The notes below the pieces were generated by a model. It was not told the origin of the DNA and did no database searches. It saw nothing but the letters and a program-made list of their open reading frames with translations. Below, one piece after another: positions 39,516-41,963 of a stretch of 41,963 nucleotides of DNA. The first letter of the stretch is position 1; each line of letters starts with the position of its first letter. The position numbers and the translations under genes were made by a program. Source of the DNA: a virus. The DNA is taken from the IMG/VR virus record IMGVR_UViG_3300023500_000010, positions 1 to 41,963 of that record. One strand, written 5' to 3'.

Positions 39516-39557
39516 AGGGTAACACGTTAGCTAACGATTACAAGCGTTAGCTAACGC
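39516..39557 (-). promoter_or_regulatory. promoter with two perfect GTTAGCTAAC palindromes
   Basis: TTGTAA (39538-39543), 16-bp spacer and weak -10 TACCCT (39516-39521). CGTTAGCTAACG (39525-39536, 12 bp) and GCGTTAGCTAACGC (39544-39557, 14 bp) are both perfect, with centres 20 bp apart, about two helical turns. They flank the -35, as in a repressed promoter. Confidence 0.72.
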
Positions 39558-39823
39558 TAGGTCAGGGGTTTTTGCCCCTCCGCTAGTGGCCATAATAGGT
39601 ACAGATTGCACGAATTACAGATCTTGAGCCGCTGAGATCTTAACAGCGTAAAACCGGTTGAGCCACAGACGCACGTTTTAGTGCTGTACCCCATCGGCTG
39701 CGCTAGTTGGTAGTGTCTAGCTAGGGGCTGCACGTTAGCTATAACAAAAATATTATTGTCCTCATCCTGCACACGCTGGAGCAGCGGCGCGTCTCGCAAG
39801 TGTGTTAGCAATTTAAACTGCAT
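39557..39823 (-). CDS. zinc-ribbon-like right-arm protein G
   Basis: Product of 88 residues. Four cysteines in CVCG (C51, C53) and CNSC (C69, C72) fit a zinc ribbon; the N-terminal half is ordinary alpha/beta. Start 39823 has GAGG nine bases upstream and overlaps the end of H. Possibly binds nucleic acid or a protein partner. Its stop overlaps the operator at 39544-39557 by one base. Confidence 0.55.
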   Translation of the reverse strand: MQFKLLTHLRDAPLLQRVQDEDNNIFVIANVQPLARHYQLAQPMGYSTKTCVCGSTGFTLLRSQRLKICNSCNLYLLWPLAEGQKPLT

Positions 39824-40181
39824 TTTCTGCTGCCTCATAGTTAGCGAGGGTGTACCAGCGGATCAGATTTTTGCAGACTGCTGTAATGTCTGCAATCCCG
39901 TCTAACTCTGCGTTGTCCTCGTCGTCATCCTCGTGGATGTCCCTCACCTCTGACAGCAGGTAAAGTAGCGGGACATCCCCCGCAAAAGCTGCCACTTCGA
40001 GGCGGCGTAGCAGCCGATACAGCAGGGGGCTAGCCCCGTCTGTTGTATCGGCGCGGTAGCCTCTGTTATAGGTTGGATAGTTACCCGATTTGTCCATTAA
40101 CCACTGACCCCGTGTAATAACGGCGATTAAATCGCCATCGGGAATGTGTAGGGTCAAGCTGCGTTGCTGGTGGTGGCTCAT
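39813..40181 (-). CDS. hypothetical right-arm protein H with acidic segment
   Basis: Product of 122 residues with an acidic run DIHEDDDEDNAELD (about 81-94) and otherwise helical composition. GGAG precedes the ATG. It has a different type of promoter (40244-40272) from the arm cassettes. Co-transcribed with G. Function unknown. Confidence 0.55.
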   Translation of the reverse strand: MSHHQQRSLTLHIPDGDLIAVITRGQWLMDKSGNYPTYNRGYRADTTDGASPLLYRLLRRLEVAAFAGDVPLLYLLSEVRDIHEDDDEDNAELDGIADITAVCKNLIRWYTLANYEAAENAV

Positions 40182-40208
40182 TTTACTGGCTCCTTTTGTG
40201 CGGCGTGT

Positions 40209-40224
40209 GCCGTAAAACTACGGC
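40209..40224. promoter_or_regulatory. inverted repeat GCCGTA-AAAC-TACGGC
   Basis: Perfect 6-bp arms with a four-base centre between the H promoter and the H start. It could act as an operator or form an RNA hairpin in the leader. Confidence 0.6.
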
Positions 40225-40243
40225 GCAAGGCACCTAATTAAGC

Positions 40244-40272
40244 AGAATAAAAATCGTGTGCATTAGTTACAA
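40244..40272 (-). promoter_or_regulatory. promoter for gene H
   Basis: TTGTAA (40267-40272), 17-bp spacer, TATTCT (40244-40249) on the minus strand. It lacks the CTAACCTGT element, so H and G may be regulated differently from the neighbours. Confidence 0.6.
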
Positions 40273-40284
40273 TTGCACCAGATT

Positions 40285-40731
40285 CTAACACCTCGCATTG
40301 ATCAGAGCGCACGAGGTCTTCAAAACGCCCTCCCAATCTACGTTATGCTGGAGCCATGCGGGGACATCGTACCCAAGCAGCGAGCTACAGCAAGCTGCAC
40401 ATTCGGCGCGGCTACCTTGAAAAATCACAGCCTCCCCCAGCCGTCTCACTAGGTCGCCAGTGGCATCCACGCCGCCTATATCCACCAGCCAGGCTAATAC
40501 TTCTAGTTCTGTATCATCCAGCCCTTCCCAGATCTCAACCCACGCGCAGAGATCCCGCGCGGTGGTCAGGCTAACGCCGCTCCGTTCAAGCAACCGCCAT
40601 GCTGCCTCGTCATTCGTGGCATCGTGTGACGTAAACAGTACGACGCGGTCAGTAGCTACCGTTTTAGTTGCTGCGATGAGTTCGGCGGCTGTACCAATCA
40701 GGCCGCTATCTAAGTTTTTGAATTTAAGCAT
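40285..40731 (-). CDS. acidic right-arm protein I
   Basis: Product of 148 residues, helical and acidic (about 22 Asp/Glu against 12 Lys/Arg), with a segment LCAWVEIWEGLDDTELEVLA (about 72-91). The acidity and fold-like pattern recall DNA-mimic antirestriction proteins such as ArdA, but no ArdA signature is certain. GGAG precedes the ATG 40731. Own weak promoter at 40760-40788. Confidence 0.55.
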   Translation of the reverse strand: MLKFKNLDSGLIGTAAELIAATKTVATDRVVLFTSHDATNDEAAWRLLERSGVSLTTARDLCAWVEIWEGLDDTELEVLAWLVDIGGVDATGDLVRRLGEAVIFQGSRAECAACCSSLLGYDVPAWLQHNVDWEGVLKTSCALINARC

Positions 40732-40759
40732 TGTCTGAAGCTCCGTTTGTGTGTGGTCT

Positions 40760-40788
40760 AGTATAAACAGGTTAATTACTGGCAGCAG
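40760..40788 (-). promoter_or_regulatory. arm promoter for gene I
   Basis: Poor -35 (CTGCTG, 40783-40788) because it overlaps the last codons of J; then AATTAACCTGTT and TATACT (40760-40765). The rest of the cassette is conserved. Confidence 0.6.
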
Positions 40789-41234
40789 ATAACATACTGA
40801 CCGCATTCTACGGCGGTTCCGTCAGGGGCGAAGTGCGCCCCGTAGCCGTCACAAGCAGCGTATTTTTGTTGCAGTTCTTCCAAAGCCCCTTCATGACCTA
40901 ATATCAGTTCACCCAGTGCCTCAAACTGGCCGGCTTTTTGTATACCCTCGATGCACTCCGTGGATACATCGAGACAATCCGCCAGCAGCCACGGCATAAA
41001 ACAGCCCAACATATCGGGATCATCGCTTAATTCGATTACTTGGATTGAATCAATAACGCCCTCATCTATGAAGCGCAGATCTGAAACCATAAAATCATGG
41101 CTCCCTTGAGCTAATTGTTGTTCTAGCTCTGCTAGCTCTGACACGCTCAGGTAGGAAAGGTCTACATCAGCGGCTTTAAACGCCTCTATTTGGTCGGCTA
41201 CAAGTTGAGCAGTTTTAGCTATTTTGTGGTTCAT
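40776..41234 (-). CDS. highly acidic right-arm protein J (paralogue of K)
   Basis: Product of 152 residues with about 28 acidic and six basic residues. It shares with K the segment DLRFIDEG.ID, the helix around LGELILG and a nearly identical C-terminus GYGAHF.PDG.AVECGQYVI. Extreme acidity suggests a DNA- or protein-mimic role, such as anti-restriction or anti-defence, but this is inference. Start 41234 follows GGAG and the conserved leader. Confidence 0.6.
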   Translation of the reverse strand: MNHKIAKTAQLVADQIEAFKAADVDLSYLSVSELAELEQQLAQGSHDFMVSDLRFIDEGVIDSIQVIELSDDPDMLGCFMPWLLADCLDVSTECIEGIQKAGQFEALGELILGHEGALEELQQKYAACDGYGAHFAPDGTAVECGQYVICCQ

Positions 41235-41268
41235 TTTTTTGAAGCTCCGTTTGTGTGTGTGAATGGTC

Positions 41269-41297
41269 ATTATAAACAGGTTAGTTAGTGACTGCAA
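41269..41297 (-). promoter_or_regulatory. arm promoter for gene J
   Basis: TTGCAG (41292-41297), 17-bp spacer with CTAACTAACCTGTT, TATAAT (41269-41274). Its -35 lies inside the inverted repeat 41292-41318. Confidence 0.82.
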
Positions 41298-41318
41298 CAG
41301 CTATAATAGCTGTTGCAG
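41292..41318. promoter_or_regulatory. perfect 13-bp inverted repeat between K and J
   Basis: CTGCAACAGCTAT and ATAGCTGTTGCAG separated by one base. It overlaps the -35 of gene J's promoter. It could be an operator or a bidirectional hairpin that also ends transcription of K. Confidence 0.72.
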
Positions 41319-41326
41319 CAGATTAA

Positions 41327-41776
41327 TTACTGGCAGCAGATAACATACTGACCGCATTCAACGGCGGCTTTACCGTCAGGGGAAAAATGCGCCCCGTACC
41401 CTCTATGCCAAGTGTAGCTCCGTTGCAGCTCTTCTACTGCGTTGGGCTGGCCTAACAGCAGTTCACCGATACGGCGGAACTCGGCGGCGGCTTGTAGGCT
41501 CTCGATGTAGGCTAGGGGGTGGTTAAGTAGCCGCTGGACTAGAGTCCAAGGTGCGAAACTCCCTAGGTGATCTTGGTCGGCGCGTAATTCCTCGACCATT
41601 ATCAAATCTATAAAATTCTGATCTATAAAGCGCAAATTTGAGATTGTAAAGTCGAACGTCCCCTTAGCTAAATGCACTTTTAGTTCTGATAGCTCTGTAG
41701 AGTTGAGTCCAGACAGATCAACACCAGCGGCGACGAGGTGATCAGTTGTAGTAGTAGCTGTAGTAGTGTGGCGCAT
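41327..41776 (-). CDS. right-arm protein K (paralogue of J)
   Basis: Product of 149 residues. Thr/His-rich N-terminus (MRHTTTATTTT), then the J-like segments NLRFIDQNFID and IGELLLG, and the C-terminus GYGAHFSPDGKAAVECGQY. Less acidic than J. GGAG precedes the ATG 41776. It is the outermost gene of the right arm. Confidence 0.6.
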   Translation of the reverse strand: MRHTTTATTTTDHLVAAGVDLSGLNSTELSELKVHLAKGTFDFTISNLRFIDQNFIDLIMVEELRADQDHLGSFAPWTLVQRLLNHPLAYIESLQAAAEFRRIGELLLGQPNAVEELQRSYTWHRGYGAHFSPDGKAAVECGQYVICCQ

Positions 41777-41822
41777 TGTAACTCCGTGTTTGTGTGTGTT
41801 TGTGTGTTTGTGTGTGGGGTCT

Positions 41823-41851
41823 ATTCTAAACAGGTTAGCTACTAGGCGCAA
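41823..41851 (-). promoter_or_regulatory. arm promoter for gene K
   Basis: TTGCGC (41846-41851), 17-bp spacer with GTAGCTAACCTGTT, TAGAAT (41823-41828), followed by a long CACACAAACA-rich leader and GGAG. Confidence 0.78.
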
Positions 41852-41894
41852 GCTATTTATTCATTTATTTATTTGTTTATTTGTCTATTTGTTT

Positions 41895-41963
41895 GTGGTG
41901 GTCTGTGGTGGTCTGTGGTGGTCTGTGGTGGTCTGTGGTGGTCTGTGGTGGTCTGTGGTGGTC
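41895..41963. repeat. 10-bp tandem repeat GTGGTGGTCT at the right contig end
   Basis: Seven copies (the last one base short), reaching the last base. The left end also starts in GTG repeats, so the two ends may belong to one array. Confidence 0.92.

Noticed and set aside
1-41963. integrase or lysogeny repressor gene
   Set aside because: No tyrosine or serine recombinase motifs and no CI-like HTH protein were found; the RHH protein is too small and placed in the packaging operon.

Overview
This window looks like a complete or nearly complete genome of a short-tailed (podovirus-like) double-stranded DNA bacteriophage of a Gram-negative, probably proteobacterial, host. The evidence is a full virion set (small and large terminase, scaffold-like protein, N4-gp56/DUF4043-like major capsid protein, portal, head-tail adaptor, nozzle-like tail protein, ejection-type proteins, pectate-lyase-fold tailspike), lysis genes and a full replication module. 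I see no tape measure, tail tube or sheath protein, and no integrase, so short-tailed and virulent is the simplest reading. No phage RNA polymerase is visible. The recognisable promoters are sigma70-like, so transcription probably relies on the host enzyme.

Layout. (1) 1-2.7 kb: a rightward early arm of small genes (a beta-clamp-like protein, short unknowns, an exported nuclease-like protein) ending at a strong terminator. (2) 2.7-5.2 kb: leftward packaging operon of a ribbon-helix-helix protein, small terminase, a two-helix membrane protein and large terminase. (3) 5.2-26.2 kb: rightward late block of scaffold, holin (with a divergent endolysin on the minus strand), ThyX, capsid, two tandem paralogues, adaptor, tail and fibre proteins, ejection-type proteins, portal, a 1,026-residue ejection-type protein, tailspike and a coiled-coil membrane protein. 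(4) 26.2-35.5 kb: leftward replication operon of primase-helicase, SSB, family A DNA polymerase, dNMP kinase, Cas4/RecB-like Fe-S nuclease, SF2 helicase, ATP-dependent ligase and VRR-NUC nuclease. (5) 35.6-37.0 kb: a rightward single-gene unit with its own promoter and terminator, then a dimeric dUTPase. (6) 37.0-37.35 kb: five 38-bp and four 11-bp GATC-containing direct repeats, a candidate replication origin. (7) 37.3-42 kb: a leftward early arm of small paralogous unknown genes.

The most striking pattern is regulatory. About eleven small genes on the two outer arms each carry a near-identical promoter and leader: TTGCAN, 16-17 bp containing CTAACCTGT, TATAAT, then a CACAAAC-rich leader with GGAG and a start codon. 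A palindromic GTTAGCTAAC element lies inside or beside several of these promoters. It occurs as two perfect palindromes 20 bp apart at 39.53-39.56 kb, and a related TTAGCTAA palindrome lies just downstream of the SSB promoter. The right arm also holds an expanding family of about 90-residue proteins sharing an RTGLVV core. The two arms diverge from the contig ends, and both ends are GT-rich tandem repeats. I infer that the contig was cut inside one such array, so the arms may be a single divergent early region in the real molecule.
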